The notes under the pieces are model-generated. The model ran no database searches, was not told the DNA's origin, and saw nothing but the letters and a program-made list of their open reading frames with translations. Position numbers and translations under genes: made by a program. Positions 10,795-24,067 of a DNA stretch of 64,000 nucleotides are shown piece by piece. This stretch comes from Zygnema cylindricum (Eukaryota > Streptophyta > Zygnematophyceae > Zygnematales > Zygnemataceae): assembly GCA_037447655.1 (NCBI GenBank), contig JBBHKE010001581.1:186001-250000 (forward strand). Direction: 5' to 3'. How positions within the stretch are numbered: position 1 is the stretch's first letter; each line of letters starts with the position of its first letter.

Positions 10795-13700
10795 ATGTCT
10801 TCTCTACGTCGCCTGCCGTCACTATGTCTGCTTTCTCTGGTGCTTTCTCTACTAGTGCTTGCGCCTGCAGAGGCCGGGGAAGGTGAGATAAACTCTAACC
10901 TGTAACCCTGGGCAGCCACTCTCATCAGGATCTGGACATGTGGCAATTGCTCAAATACTGCAATGCAAATAGCTGACAGGCTAAGCTGTTGTCTGGATGG
11001 GCAGCGGAAGTGGTTCTGGCCGATTTTGTTAAATGGCTCCAAGATAATGGAGTGACAGCCCTTGGATATCCTACGAGTCCTCTGCTGGTGAGAAGCCCTT
11101 CTAGCAAATGGCTCAGTCAAAGCCGGTCAATGCAGAAATGCCTGAACGCGTCTTTTACGGCTCACTTTTAAGAAAAAAGACAAAAAGTCAATTTGGAATG
11201 CGTCCATGGCAACTCACTCTGAGGCTAGAGTCAATTTGCAATGCGTGTTCACTGTAAAGATATCATATGTCAATCTGGAATGAGTCTCTTGCAGATCACC
11301 GTACAGTCCGATGTCCCTCACGTTATTAGTACTGTAGATGTGAGAGAAGCTCTGCGCTTTTTATTAAATAGCTTAATATCTGAGACTGAGAGGAACAGTC
11401 CATCGGACTTTCATTTGGAGTTGACGTATGAACATTCCAATGTGGCTCGTGATTCTTTTCTCTATAATACAATTCATTCATCTTTTCGTTGACATTTTAT
11501 TGTGAAGTCGTCTGCTTGTCTCTCGTTTATGGTTTTCTGTAGAGTACATTGTGGATTGACTGTTGCCCCTTGTTTCTGTGATCTCGTCCAAGTAAAGAAG
11601 GCTGTCAGAAGTTGTCCTCTTTGTTTTTGTAGATATTTGTCTGATACGTTTTTGTCATTTCACATATGTGCAAAATATAATAGTAAATCCTTCATTTCAT
11701 GCAGGCTGTGGTGGACCATCTGCCGGAGAGCTCAGGGAAGCAAAGGTAGGCGTCATCTGATTTTGATTTTCAAGTATGAAGGTACACTGCCCATCACTAT
11801 TAGAGTTAATCACTCTAATTCGTGTGGGTGTTTTTTTCTACCCAAAATCATAATTTTGTGTTAATAACGCCGTGTAGTCAAGTTGCCCATAATGAGCCAT
11901 GTTGGCAAAACATAATTAAGTGAATTTAATTCTAATGAGATGTTAAGGCTAATAATTCACTAACTCTGATAGCGATGGACGATGTACTGCTCATGTCTTA
12001 GTCCTTTCCTCTAATCAGCCCGTCGATAATTTGACCAGCAGATTCACAAACATCACAACTGTTGCTTTTGCTTCTAAGGTCTCTGCCATGTATTGTTACA
12101 AGTTCTAGCATATTACAAGGCTGTGCATTTTTTAATCACAATATTCACACAGGCCATTTTCTGTTCCTACAATCCAGACCAAAAATTCATAGTCTAGTGC
12201 GGATGGCTGATACGTAATCGTTTGACTTAAAATTCATTCGACTTTGTATTAGAAATTGACTTGTCACTTTTACAGTGTGATCATTGGTCCACAATACAAA
12301 TGACCAATAACAAAGTTTATACCAGGATTTTTCTTTGCCAGAGTAGAAATTCACGGGTTCGTTGAAAGGTAAGACAAACGCAGTCGGATGGAAATAAAGG
12401 TTAGCCATAAATTTTCCTGGTAGCTCGTAAAGTTCTCTGAGACCATCAAATATGTCCCAAACCGTTGCAGCAAGTAAGGTGATCGAATGTGGGTTTTCAG
12501 TGTGTTCCAGACCTACACTGCTATGTTAACAGGTTTTATCCTGTTCACAATGGTAGTCCAAACTAATTTTGTTACAACTCTCACAGGTCAAGAGCGCTCT
12601 TGTTTCACATCGGGGAACCTTTACATTAAGACTGTGAACTACAGTAAAAGTGGTGACTGGTCTAGCTTTTCTTTCATATGCACTCGCACAAGGTCTATAG
12701 CACCCAACCTTTGTGGCAGAAATCGGGAGAGTTTTATCAATGCGTCTGATAGGCCTGAACGTTTTTTTTTTTTTTTTTTTTTTCAAGAGACTTTCTACCA
12801 ATGTGACAGCATGGGCTGCAGTTGTTGAAATAATTGGGGAATTATTGCCAAAAAAATGCTGTTCATTTGCCTTCTTTAAATCACTCTGCTTTAATATGTA
12901 TGTGCTTGATACAGTTCTTTGTAATTGTAATGTTTATACACTTTCTTTCTTACTGTTGGATAGGTATTTATCGCGTGCAGGGCAGACATATATGTTGTAG
13001 CAAATCACGATATAAAAAAAGGGGATCTGGTTATCAGTCTCCCTTCGAAGGTCCTGATAAACAGCAGGAAGGTCATAGAGGAGGGATATGCTCCTTACGA
13101 GCCAAGAGGGAATCCCGGTTGGTATCATTACTCTGCTCTCGCAGCATGGCTTCTCACAGAAAAGGCGAAGGGCTCTGACTCATTTTTTGCCCCTTACATA
13201 AATATTTTACCCAGTTATGTGCCCTTACCAGTGTTCTATGGACCCGAACTCATTAACGAGCTGGAGTATGAAAAAATTATCTCCGACGTAAGCTCATCCC
13301 CAATGTCTTTTCTGTTAATTCGTATTTTTCATTGTTGTACGGTTTATGTTATGGACCTTCTGCAAATTCTGGTTTTTTCTTCACCTGCAAGGTTACTCAT
13401 TGGAAGTTAGCGGTATTTGTGGACCTCTTTCTTTTTCCTCTTATGCTATTATCCTTTTCCACCCCTTGCAGTCTCTCTCACCAGCTTCTCCACTCACTCT
13501 TTCCCCAGCCGATGTCCATTTAAAAGTGCACCTTTTCACATCCCGCCCCCTCCTCTGCACTTCTTCCCCTCCTTCAACCAACTAATCAAGTTTTCTTCTT
13601 TCATCACTCCTTCAATTTTTCTCCAGCATTCTACCTCACCGATGTCATTCTCTGAAGTGTCTGTTATCGCTGGACATTTCGCTTCCTTTTCCCTTATTGT

Positions 13701-16700
13701 TGTCGTTTGTATTTTTTTTCTTTGAATTCAGATCCAAACAGCTAAACCCCATTGGTTCGAAGAGTACAAACTTTGTGATCCAGAGAAGATAGCTAATGCC
13801 AGCTATGAGGAGTTTTCGTGGGCAATGTCCATTTTGTACTCACGCTGTTTCTCTGCAAATGTGGATGCCACGGATGAATCTAAATATGATGCCGCGTTAA
13901 TGCCCCTCGCAGATATGCTAAACCACGACGATCATTTTCAGGCACAGTGGACTGTAAGTGTGAATTTCAAGCCAACAAAAAGAAAAAGAGATGTGTATCA
14001 GGTGAAAAAATTAATTACTAAGGTGAAAAAAATAAGTGATGTGTATCGGCAACTCGAAGATGAAACTTGGATTTGACAACAGAACTAATGCGTAGATTTG
14101 GCGATTGCATGGTTATAAGAAATACACAGTCAATTTGTCGTTTCTTAATTCCAGCCGATCTTTCACTTTATTTATTCATGTTTTACGAAACAGTCATTGT
14201 GTTTGTGAAGGTCAATCTGCTAAGGTGATGTAAACTTTGAACAATCACAGAATCCAAACTATATATCGAAATGTAATAAACTGGCCATTGTAGAAAAAGG
14301 TTATGTCTTCAAATAAGATCACAGCACTGTCCTGACCATCTCATGTTCGGAGAAAGGAGCCCTCACGTGTGTTAGTCCACTTAAATTCCTCAGTAGTAGA
14401 TACAGTTAAAAAGAACTAGCACCTAAAAAAGTATGATCATGTCTAATTCTGGTAAGGCGGATGCTTTTTTTGCCATAGCAATTTTCTTTCCATGACAGCA
14501 GAGGACTCACATTTTCAGATTTCCTTGTGTTCAGATCACTCTGACAAAAGCAAGCATTGTCTTTTACCCATGCTGATCTGTTCCTGTCCTACACTCTGCA
14601 GATTGCCAGCCACTCAGACAACTGCACATTTGTTGCTCTTTCTGATGTATCCAAAGGTGGCCATGTATTTACGACCTATGGGAGAAAAACTAGCGATGAG
14701 CTCGCTATGACTTATGGGTTTGTTCTTCCAGTGCATCACTATGACAATGTCATTCTATACAAGAATTTGGATGAGGTTGTGACACACTATATAGAGTTGG
14801 CCGATATGCTTGAGTTTGACACACTCGACCGTCAGTGGGCCGAGCATGTGGCTCAACAAGCCGAGAATGCGGTGGTAACTGCCTTGAAAGAGAGCGAATC
14901 GTATCAGTCTGGACATGAAGTGTCCGAATACACTGTTCGTTCAGGAGCCGAAATTGATGCAAAACTCGTTGCCGCCATTGCCGCCATCTTTCTGTATAAG
15001 GAAAGTAAAGCAGGTGAGTGAATCCTGAGAATGCAACGCATGTTGTTGCTGATTTAAATAGTGGTACAAAGTAACCGGAAGGAAGCTCTCTAATGAGTCA
15101 CAAGGAGGGGTCCACCATCATTCCAAATCATCGCATTCTGGATGACCTAATCAATTGCAGATGTTCTTGAGTGGACAAGGAAAGGGAAACAAGAGAACGA
15201 GAGAGTGGAAAGGGGGATTTGTTTATATGTTGTTGGTAAATCTGTTGTGAAGAGAGGCATAGCTAAGTTGATATCCAGCACCCTCGATACTGAAATGGCA
15301 TGTATACTAAATTCTTGTTCTTATTCCACGGCTTTGTTTTCGGTCTGATTTTTTTAAAGATTATACCAACCAATCTCTGGTGTAATGAACTTTGGTATAG
15401 AGTTCATATAGTATCAGTTGCAAGTGGATAAACCGGCGATAACAATACCTATCGTTTATCGGCAGTTCCAGAGTTTCAATATTTCAACACGTATGGTACA
15501 CTACAAAAGGTACTGAAAGTATCGTACCTAGTGGTTGATGGTGTCTATCTGTCCACATATTTATGTTCATGTATCATGTTAGCCACTAATATCTGGTGCA
15601 TCGTTAAAAGTACTTTACTTTATGCTTCTTTTAAAAAATTTTATCGGTTATTAAAATTTGTCACATTGATGATAGATTTTGATAGATAGATCGGTCCAGT
15701 AGTATCGGTTATCGAGCATCCCAAAATTTACCGATTCCCAATCATCGGAAAAAGTCCTAGATATGAAACTCTACTTGAAGCTATCTTAGCGGCGAAACAA
15801 TATTGTATGGTGTGACATTAGCGGTGCTCTCACTACGATTCCTGGTGAATTTAGGGACGCTCTTTATCCTGTTTCAGGCTAAGCCTGGATCAGAACTTGA
15901 AAATTGGTAATTCACGTTCGTAATTTCCAAACAAGGTTTTTGGGCAGCCACGAATGGTTATTTTGTATGTTTTTTCCTCCGATACGCAAAAGTTGTGATC
16001 AATTTTTGTTCTTCTGGTCATACCCTCTGGGGTACCATACTTAGAGGACCAAATAGCCCTTGAATTCACCTGGAAACGTGCTGTGAGCACCGCTTTTATG
16101 ACATGTTGACGTCAGAAGATGTCCATGTAAACAGTGAAACAGTAAATAGCGTGTCCTGTGAACTCACGTGACATTATGAGATGCTCTCAATGAATATCCA
16201 TGTGAAGACCATTAAATGGTGTATACCACTACATATTGTGTCTAGTCGATGTGCATAACATTAGGAGGTGTTTCATTAGAAGATGTTTACTGTCTTTTTA
16301 CTCTGTAACTAGTGTCATTATGACTTTTGTCTTTATGCGGTTACTGCGTATTCTGAATGCTCAAGCTGTTTGATCCATTCTTATCTGTTCATAGATTAAA
16401 TCTCGCAAACTTTGAAATGCAAAGCCATATTCAAATTTTGTATTTACAAATTTGAAACCCCTGACATAATGTCACACAAAAGCATGAGCTGCCCAATAGA
16501 GGTCATGTGTCGCAATAATCCGTTTATTCCGCGATATAACATTTCGTGATGTATTGTCACCCAGATTGATTTCATCTGGCGCCCCATTTTTCAGTCGGCT
16601 CCACGATATTTTACTAGCAAAGCGAGTCCGTTGGTATGCTGCCTATACAGTTAAAGCTTAGCGTGTTATCCCCCATATTATGTTTTTTATGTCATAACAA

Positions 16701-17296
16701 ATACGGAGACTTGTTGAGAGTGTACATTCTGGAGAGAAGGAGAGGGAGAGGGAGAGAGGAAGAGAGGGAGAGAGAGGTGATGCGAAAGGGAAATGTGTGC
16801 AGAACCATCATACGATCATATTGCCAACGTGAGCATCACTCTGGGCTCCAATCTCTCCCTGGAGGAATGTGAGCACTACATGACGAGCATTCCTTCCGGC
16901 CCCTCTGCGATGCAAATGGTGGTGTATATGGTCCATAAGCGAGTCTCCGATGTCCTTTATGGCTTCAAGACGACCTACGAAGAAGACAAGGCGGATCTGG
17001 AGCAGCTCGAGAAATGTAAGGTCACTCCCGGAGCTTTCGATTCAGATAAAGAATGCAAGGCAATCTGGAAGTCTCACATACAAGAGTGGCAAACAATTCT
17101 GAGGTTGAGAGTGGCAAAAAAGACGGTATTGAGGGAGGTGGGTCTGGAGCTCGAAACGAGTTGTTGGGGAATGGGAGATAGCAGTGAGACAGACGACGAC
17201 GAGACAGAAGATCATCTTCAGGAAGGGAAGTTACTGGAGGAACATGTAGGGACAGAGGAGAATGACGAGGAAGGAGAAGATGGTGATGAATTGTAG
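10795..17296 (+). CDS. SET-domain protein lysine methyltransferase (RLSMT/SETD3 family) with secretory signal
   Basis: Seven exons: 10795-10882, 11005-11087, 11705-11745, 12981-13287, 13732-13953, 14602-15013 and 16803-17296. They give 1,647 nt and 548 residues with consistent phases. Residues 1-27 are a classic signal peptide (MSSLRRLPS, a Leu/Val core, then APAEA). FVKWLQDNGV and YVVANHDIKKGDLVISLPSK open the SET domain. ADMLNHD (about 233-239) and YGRKTSDELAMTYGF (about 273-287) are the split-SET cofactor and substrate motifs. A LSMT-type helical substrate-binding region follows. The tail (about 515-548) is strongly acidic and ends GDEL. Family members transfer methyl from SAM to lysine or histidine of non-histone proteins. 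Signal peptide plus C-terminal xDEL suggests the ER lumen (inference). The target protein is unknown. Confidence 0.88.
11785..11984. mobile_element. TA-flanked MITE, Tc1/mariner-like family, copy 2, in SET intron 3
   Basis: A 200-bp element from CACTGCCCATCACTATTAGAG to the inverse ending CGATGGACGATG, with TA on both sides (11783-11784, 11985-11986). The interior matches the element at 6472-6657 (ATAATGAGCCATG, AACATAATT). No ORF. Confidence 0.75.
15410..15760. repeat. degenerate ATCGG-rich transposon relic in SET intron 6
   Basis: Repeated TATCGGTTAT/ACCGATA phrases resemble the hAT-like element at 48796-49581, but no clear ends or target duplication can be seen. The host intron is 15014-16802. 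Confidence 0.4.
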
Positions 17297-19001
17297 ACTC
17301 CCGTGAAAGAGTTTTACTTCTTTTAGATTCTGTTTGTGATCAAGTTCTGGCCCTAAATCCAGAACTGTTCTGTTTCGTGGTAGGAAACTCCAGTGGAAAT
17401 TTGAGGTATTTCCTGCTTAGACTATTCATAGGAGGTCAAAAAAAGGGTGAGGAAAACATTTTGCTATTTTAGCTATCAATAGGGCTATCGTTTTACACTT
17501 GTTTATTATGATTATGTGTTTTTTTCACATTAATTATTAGTATGTATTAAGGCCTTTGTACTTGAAAAGGGCCAACAGCTTGTTTAGTCTAAAATCAAAC
17601 AGCCGGTAGAGAATATTTTTTGGCTTTCATCATTAAATAATGAAAAGGCCTACATTCGAGAAAATGTTTGTGATTTTTGTGATTTGCGCAAATGTGTATA
17701 TAATTGTCTCCTCCATATATATTGTTGTCTACGTGTTTTAAATGCAAAATGTTACACATTGTTGGGTTTATGAGTGTGTGGTTTTTTCGATTTTCAATGT
17801 CTAAATATCACAACGGGACACTTCAATGTGGAATAATAGACGATGAACTGTTACTAGCGTTAAGTAATTATCAGTGTGATGCTTATGTTTTTTTTAGTAA
17901 TTCTAATTCCTTTCAAATGACATGGCTAATTTTGTACCGTTTAACAAAAACAATTAGTTTAATTTGTACTATTTTTTATTTGGGGCACCTAGTGATATTA
18001 CTATTATTTTTAACGCTAATAATGGTACAATGTGTACTACAACGGCATCGTATTTGCAACGCCTCTACCTCGACTCCACACCAATTCAGGTATGAAGAGA
18101 GTGGCACAAATTAGTGTTGGGTATCGGGTAAATTCATATCACGATAATTTCGATTTTCGATATATCGAATATCGATCGGTAAGGGTCCTCGATATATCGT
18201 ACCGAGACCAACATAAAATATCGCGATATATATTGCGATATGTAGTACATTTTAAATTTAATATTTTTATATAATATGTTATTTTAGCGAAAAGTAAAAA
18301 TTCTGTGATACCGTGAGACGCCACGTACGACTTGAATTTTACTCCGTAACTTCACGGTAAACGCCGCAAAATGGAACCGCAAAAAAAATACTAATTCCGT
18401 AATGCATATAACTCATTACTTAGTACGAAGAGAACTTGACGTACGAAAAGTACACAGTAAATATGTCAAAAGATAAACTGGCAAAAAAAAAAAATGGGAT
18501 TGTAGGATAATCACATGTTTGCATTTGGGAGATGTGGAATTGTTGATGGAAATTTGTACATTTGAGGAAATGGGTTTAGAAAATTGATGTTGTTAGTGTG
18601 AGAATTAAGGGAAATTTCGGATTTGGATTTTGGATATTAGGAAATCGGGAAAGTGGAAAATTTGGGATTTTAGGATTATAGGATAATCACATGTTTGAAT
18701 GTGGGAGATGTCGGATTAAGCGTATGATTTGGACATGTCGGATTTTGAAATCTTTGCGAGTTTGAATTTTTTTCATTTAGGGGATTAGATTTGGAATTTG
18801 GGAAAATAAATAATTAATATTAATGTGGAAATATGGGTTACTTGTGGCCACATATTGATTTATATTGTATATTTGGAATTGGTATTGGAATTATATTGCA
18901 TTTTTTGAATAGTAAAAAATGTGGATTTTTTATATTATTGATGTTATAGTTAGAAATGTAATTTCACTAATTTGGAATAGTAGTAGGTAGTAAAAAAAAG
19001 G
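17297..19001. other. SET gene 3' flank and AT-rich intergenic DNA
   Basis: Holds the presumed 3' UTR of the SET gene, then AT-rich sequence. A transposon end beginning TAGTGTTGGGTATCGGG at 18112 continues to about 18245, with palindromic GATATATCG motifs. Its other end was not found. 18480-18980 is repetitive-looking GGAAATTTGGGAT-type simple sequence. No gene seen. Confidence 0.55.
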
Positions 19002-21240
19002 GGCCGGCTTTATTAAAAAGCGCGATGGTTAACCATTTGGGTCCGTAGGAACAAAAGGAAGTAGCATTGCTAAAACTGAAAAAACCACATGACGAGGGAA
19101 AAAACAAAAAGGAAAATCAAGGCAAAACCGACGAAAATACGAAAGGATGGCAAGGAAATCGAAAACACCCAAAAAAGCAAAACCCAACAAACAAAACATC
19201 AAAGAAAAAACTAACACGTAACAAAAAAACCCCCCAACATAACTAAAAATCTACGGAAAGCAACCACGTAAATCCCCGAATCCCGGAGGAGCACGAGGAG
19301 GAAGTTCCGGAACACGCCGTCGATCCATAACGGCAATAGACGATCAAAGTAATATAGAAGCCAACACCCATTGTAGGACCACGGAAAAACGTTGACGATA
19401 AAAAGAAGTAAGGACTGAAACAGAAGGGCACCTAGGTCCCCGCCTCTCGAACGAGCGCCAACCACAAGTACGGAAAAACTCGTCCAAAGCCACACCCAAA
19501 GAACCAAATATCTCGACCGCCATCGTAATGAAGCCATCCATAGCCTCGCGACGGGCATAATCACGCTCCTTCCTTTTAGCGGCGTCATGGGCGGCCACTC
19601 CCATATGCCGAGCCGCTTCGTTGACGACTGTAGTTGAGGTAGGGTTCGCCAAAACAATGTCACCAAATGTACGACGCGCACCATCAAGTAATACAAGGTC
19701 AATTCGACGCGAAGGAATAATGCAAGAGACCTCCCGACGAACAGAAAATCCCCCCTCAAAGCGATAGTAGCGATGGTGTCTCGAATCGTGTTCTGCGCCT
19801 GAATCAACTCGCCCCCGTGGGAACAACGAAGCAAATGGACCCCGTCGAGCTCGACAACGTGATCACGGGAGCAAACAAGTGAGCAAAGAAAAGGCGGACA
19901 AGGGAAGCAAAGCCAGAACCTAAGGGCCGTCGTGAACTGAGCCGCTTGCAAACTGCAATAGGACGGATTCCCCCATTGGGTTTGGTGACAGCTACGAGGC
20001 GGGAGGCTGTGAGGAGATCGCAAATATGAGAAAGGACAGTGCCAGCCGCAATAAGGGAACATACTCGAAAAAACATATCAAAGCCACGAGCACCAGATTC
20101 TGAAGGCAAAACGTTGCGAAATAACTCATAAACAATGCCCGAAGGACCCCCTGCTGAAAGATGTGGAGAAGTCGTAAGGGCTTTAATTAAAGAGTCTCGA
20201 TCCAAGAGAAAACACTCTGTCGGCTCGAATGTGTGAATAGAGGGGGACTGAGGGGTAGGAGTTGGCGGATGAAGAGCTCGGAGAATCTCAACAGTCGCAG
20301 CTGACCGAGGAGCAGGATTAAATGGCTAGAGGTCACGAACCGCTCGAGAGAGCTCACCAACTCGGCCCAAATGAACCGCACGACGATAGGAGGATGGCAC
20401 ATCTGAAGCCGAGATGTACGACGTGGTGTGAAAGAAGAACTCGCAACTCGATCCTCGTGCTCAGCATGAAGGGCTCGCCAATCGCCTCGAAGGAATTGTC
20501 GACATCGAGCCATAGTTTCTCGGGCCCCGCTACCACGGCCATGGCTACGTAAGACTATAACCCAAAGTGAGAACATGAAAAGGAGGTGCCAAGGTCAAAC
20601 ATCCACGGGATCTGAATAAAAACGGGACAAAGGAAGGTGGAGGGCGTCCTGTACGATAATTCGCACAGCCATGGGAATCCGCGTGCATAACCGCGGACAG
20701 GGGATCCCCAAATCATAAGCACTGAGCACGTCTAAATCGCGTACAAATGCCCAATCTTCGCTCGTAGGTCCGGACGGGAGTGTTGTGGAAGAAAGGGTAC
20801 TAGAAAAAGGGTCACTCATGGCCAAAAATTGTTGACAACTCTTTGTATGTCGGGCAATACCGGCACCGGCCGCGAAATGGTCATGACACCCGGTACATTC
20901 TATCCTTGTTGAGGCTTCTGTGCGAGGTTTAGGTGGAGGAGGTGAACGAGGGAGAAGAGGCGAGGATGCACGACCAATCATGGTCATTAAATGAGAGGGA
21001 GAAGCATGGGACGTGATAGAGGGAGAGGAAGGAGGAAAGGAAACCATGGGAAATAGATGGTGGAAATGGCAGTGGGACAGAACCATGGGTAGGGTGGGAG
21101 AAAGGATCACCAAATAAAAATGATCAACTGCAATAAAGAAGACTTTGTTAAGAAAGCGCGATGGTAAACTCTGAGACCATGGGAACAAAATATTAAAAAA
21201 GTGGGCAGCAAAGCCAAAACTGAGATGTGCAACTATCAAT
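19002..21240 (-). pseudogene. RLE-type non-LTR retroelement, left block copy, internally deleted
   Basis: Minus strand. The N-terminal part near 20595-21239 has a zinc finger C-X2-C-X12-H-X3-C (about 20840-20905) and IPMAVRIIVQDALHLPLSRFY. Frames around 19804-20576 carry the start of the RT (GGPSGIVYELFRNVLP, LLTASRLVAVTKPNGGIRPI). The RT middle is missing. The C-terminal part at 19344-19826 has SRRIDLVLLDGARRTFGDIV, the likely restriction-like endonuclease core, after a CxxD-type finger (DGVHLLRCSHGGE). Several frameshifts make it non-functional. The left end GGCTTTATTAAAAAGCGCGA is the element 3' end. A second copy of that 3' end occurs at about 21139. Confidence 0.75.
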
Positions 21241-22011
21241 CATAATGAAGCATCAATTTGCAAATTTAGTGAGGCCACTATTTGATTTGACGCGAAATTG
21301 TAACTTTTACATTGCTATTCTAGTATTTTGACGTTCATCTCTTAAAATAAACTTTTATCGGTCCATTGTCTTTTACAAAAGTACAAGAAATTCATGATTG
21401 CAACGAACCTATAGTACAAACGGACAGAATTGCAGTACTATATTAGGGTGCGTCTCTATGTGCCAAAGTAAGGGTTTTTTTTCTGTCGTTTTCCTGTAAA
21501 ACTTAGAGCCGTCCCGCGTAAGTTTATAGAAAAAAAAGTACATTTTGCGTCATCATCGAATTTAGGATGTACTACATGTTGTCGTCTTGTGTTCTTCGAC
21601 CCACGGCCACGCCAAAAAACGTCATATTCAAACTTTTCTTTAAAATCACAAGGACGATGTGTTTTAAAACAAAGTATTTTAAAAATTAGGAACACGTATT
21701 CGCACGTGTAAAATTTTTACAAAAATTTCAAACGAATTTAAGCAACGGCTAAAGGTACATTATTCGTAATATTTTGTCTGTTTGCGTTCAGGTACGACGA
21801 GGCAAAGTACACAAATTTGTTTGGTTTTTTCCGTTTGCGCCTGGTAAACATTTTATTTCGCCAAGGGTCTCAAGATTTAGATGCCATTTCATGTCGAGGG
21901 GACGGGCGACGCAAAGGCAAAGCGCGTCTTCTTCAACTGTGAAAAGGCACAGGCTGGAAGGCGGTACGTCTACAATGTCACGAAAACTCATGCGACGTCA
22001 CACGGAGTTAC

Positions 22012-23067
22012 TATAGAAATTAATGGTCCATTTTTAGTATTTTCTAGGTCTAAATAGAAATATAGAAAGAAGCCGAGGCAGTCTACCTCTAACTTCTCTC
22101 TCCAACTCTCAAACTTGTCGCAGTCACTGAGAAATTGGAGAGGAAGCTAGAGCCATGGCTACCTAGGCTATCCAGAGGTTTACGGGAAGTTTATATTAGT
22201 AAGGGGTTTATTCGCTAAAAGGTATGTGACGGCCACACGATTTGATCCAGGTACCTACCGGCCAGCAGACAGCAGGCAGCCGGTAGCCTTAGCCGTTAAG
22301 TCTAGAACTAGTGTTACTTACTATATGGTTTGATATTTATTTAAACATTAATACGTAGGATAATTCATTTAACTGTAATTCTTTACGCAATTCATAGATC
22401 CGGTAATGTATAAGTACGGATTACGGTACGGACAAGAAATCAATACCGCGCATTTATTTCTTTAATGAAACGAATACCGCCCATGTATTTATTGCGGCTA
22501 CGATTAAATTCGAATTAAATCGGACGGCCTGAATTAACGCCGAGATCGCGGAAGAAGATTTCGGCGGTTTGTGGCCATCGCCACATCGGATGACACGTGG
22601 CGAAATTACTTTGGATCGTGGTATCTCCGGAGATTATGACACCGAATCCGGATATGAAATGTGTTGACATTTAGGCGATGTCGTACAATGTCCGTACATA
22701 AAGTACACCGGCAGCTGTACTTTTGCGTACGGAACTGTAATCTGATTGGTTCCGTACATCAGTAGATAGAGTCTGTGAGAGAGATAGGACTTAGAAAAAT
22801 TAGAAGATAGGACCCTCTCTCCTAGAGAGCTTCTGTACAAAAGGTCAACTTTGACCCTCCATAACTCACTGCTCAGGGAAGCAAATTCAGAGATTCTTTT
22901 TGCTATCGACTCAGAGGAGTCTTGCCTTCACAGGGGTGCAGGTGGTCAAAGTTTTTGTCTGCCAGGGTGGTAGTTGTTTTTGCTGAAACCACAAAGGGGT
23001 CAGAGTTATCCTAGAGGCTTCTTGGAAGCTTTCCACTCTGAGGACTTATGGAGGTCTCAGAGTTTCA
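22012..23067 (+). repeat. copia 5' LTR
   Basis: It begins TATAGAAATT, where the 3' copy has TGTAAAAATT, so the canonical TG is mutated to TA here. It ends GAGTTTCA. An ATG at 23048 lies within the last 20 bases and is in frame with gag. Confidence 0.93.
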
Positions 23068-24067
23068 GGTTATGGGCCCACCCTCTAGGGTACCAATCCT
23101 AAATGGAACTGGCTTCTTATACTGGGAAAGTATGATGATAGGAGCTTTATGCGAAAAAAGGTTTTGGGGGATAGCGAGTGGACGGTTGGGGCGTCCATCA
23201 AGTCTTGGAATCCCTCCAAGGTTTGGAGGAAGCAGATTCACCAGGAAAGAGGATCCACCTTCAATGGAGGAAACAAAGGAAGGAGAAGTGGTGGACAAAG
23301 GAAAGGAGAAGGAGGCGACCACACCAATAGCAACTGGTTCGGCATTCATGTCACCTATTCCGAGGAAAGAGGAGAATGATACTGAAACCTTGAACTTCAA
23401 CAATATGGCGGCAAAGCACTTCATCCTACGCCATCTCACTCAAGGACTTGCATGTCCTCATTTGAAGGTAGAAAGGGCATCCGATCTTTCGATGGCTCTC
23501 ATAGAGATGTACCGAAGTGGTACAATTGAGCAACAACAGTTGGCTGATCAGAAAGTTAAGGAGTATGTATACAAAGAGGGGAAGATGTCGGATTTTTGCA
23601 ATGAGCTTGCTACACTCTTCATAGAGCTAGAGAGTGTGGGAAAAGATTTTAGTGAAAAAGAAAAGGTTAACTGTTTACTGATGAAGTTACCCGATGAGTT
23701 CGAAAACATAGTCAACCGTGTGCAGGACTTGCCGGACTCAAGGTGGATATGGAACTCGGTGGTAGGGATGATTCTCGTTCGGGAGAATACAATTGATATG
23801 CGAAGGGGAGGAAAGAGTGGCCAAGCCTTGGCAACTGCGACCGATTGGAGGAACAAGGATTCACGGAAACCGGTCGGAAACTATGGGGGGAGGGAGCAGA
23901 AAAATCAGACCGACGAGTTTGGACCAAGGGCTCCCAAAGGTTTATGTCATTTTTGTAAGAAACCTGGGCACTATATGGCAAAGTGCACTAAGCTAACTGA
24001 GCTTCGGTTAAAGGAGGGGCAGACCAGTGGTACCCCGAGAGGAAAGAAAAAGGCCCTTGTGACATAG
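23048..24067 (+). CDS. copia gag
   Basis: A 339-residue frame. The start may be 23048, in the LTR end, or the in-frame ATG at 23072. It has the copia-type opening (LNGTGFLYWESMM), a central gag region, and a single zinc knuckle C-X2-C-X4-H-X4-C (CHFCKKPGHYMAKC) near residues 305-318. It ends at a TAG that lies in the same frame as the following protease segment. It packages element RNA into virus-like particles in functional relatives. Confidence 0.9.
   Translation: MEVSEFQVMGPPSRVPILNGTGFLYWESMMIGALCEKRFWGIASGRLGRPSSLGIPPRFGGSRFTRKEDPPSMEETKEGEVVDKGKEKEATTPIATGSAFMSPIPRKEENDTETLNFNNMAAKHFILRHLTQGLACPHLKVERASDLSMALIEMYRSGTIEQQQLADQKVKEYVYKEGKMSDFCNELATLFIELESVGKDFSEKEKVNCLLMKLPDEFENIVNRVQDLPDSRWIWNSVVGMILVRENTIDMRRGGKSGQALATATDWRNKDSRKPVGNYGGREQKNQTDEFGPRAPKGLCHFCKKPGHYMAKCTKLTELRLKEGQTSGTPRGKKKALVT
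23068..23082 (+). promoter_or_regulatory. copia primer-binding site, complementary to the anticodon arm of initiator tRNA-Met
   Basis: GGTTATGGGCCCACC starts directly after the LTR terminal CA. Its complement is GGTGGGCCCATAACC, the anticodon stem-loop (CAT) of plant initiator tRNA-Met. It does not match the usual 3'-end complement TGGTATCAGAGC. This indicates half-tRNA priming as described for Drosophila copia and yeast Ty5. Confidence 0.85.
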
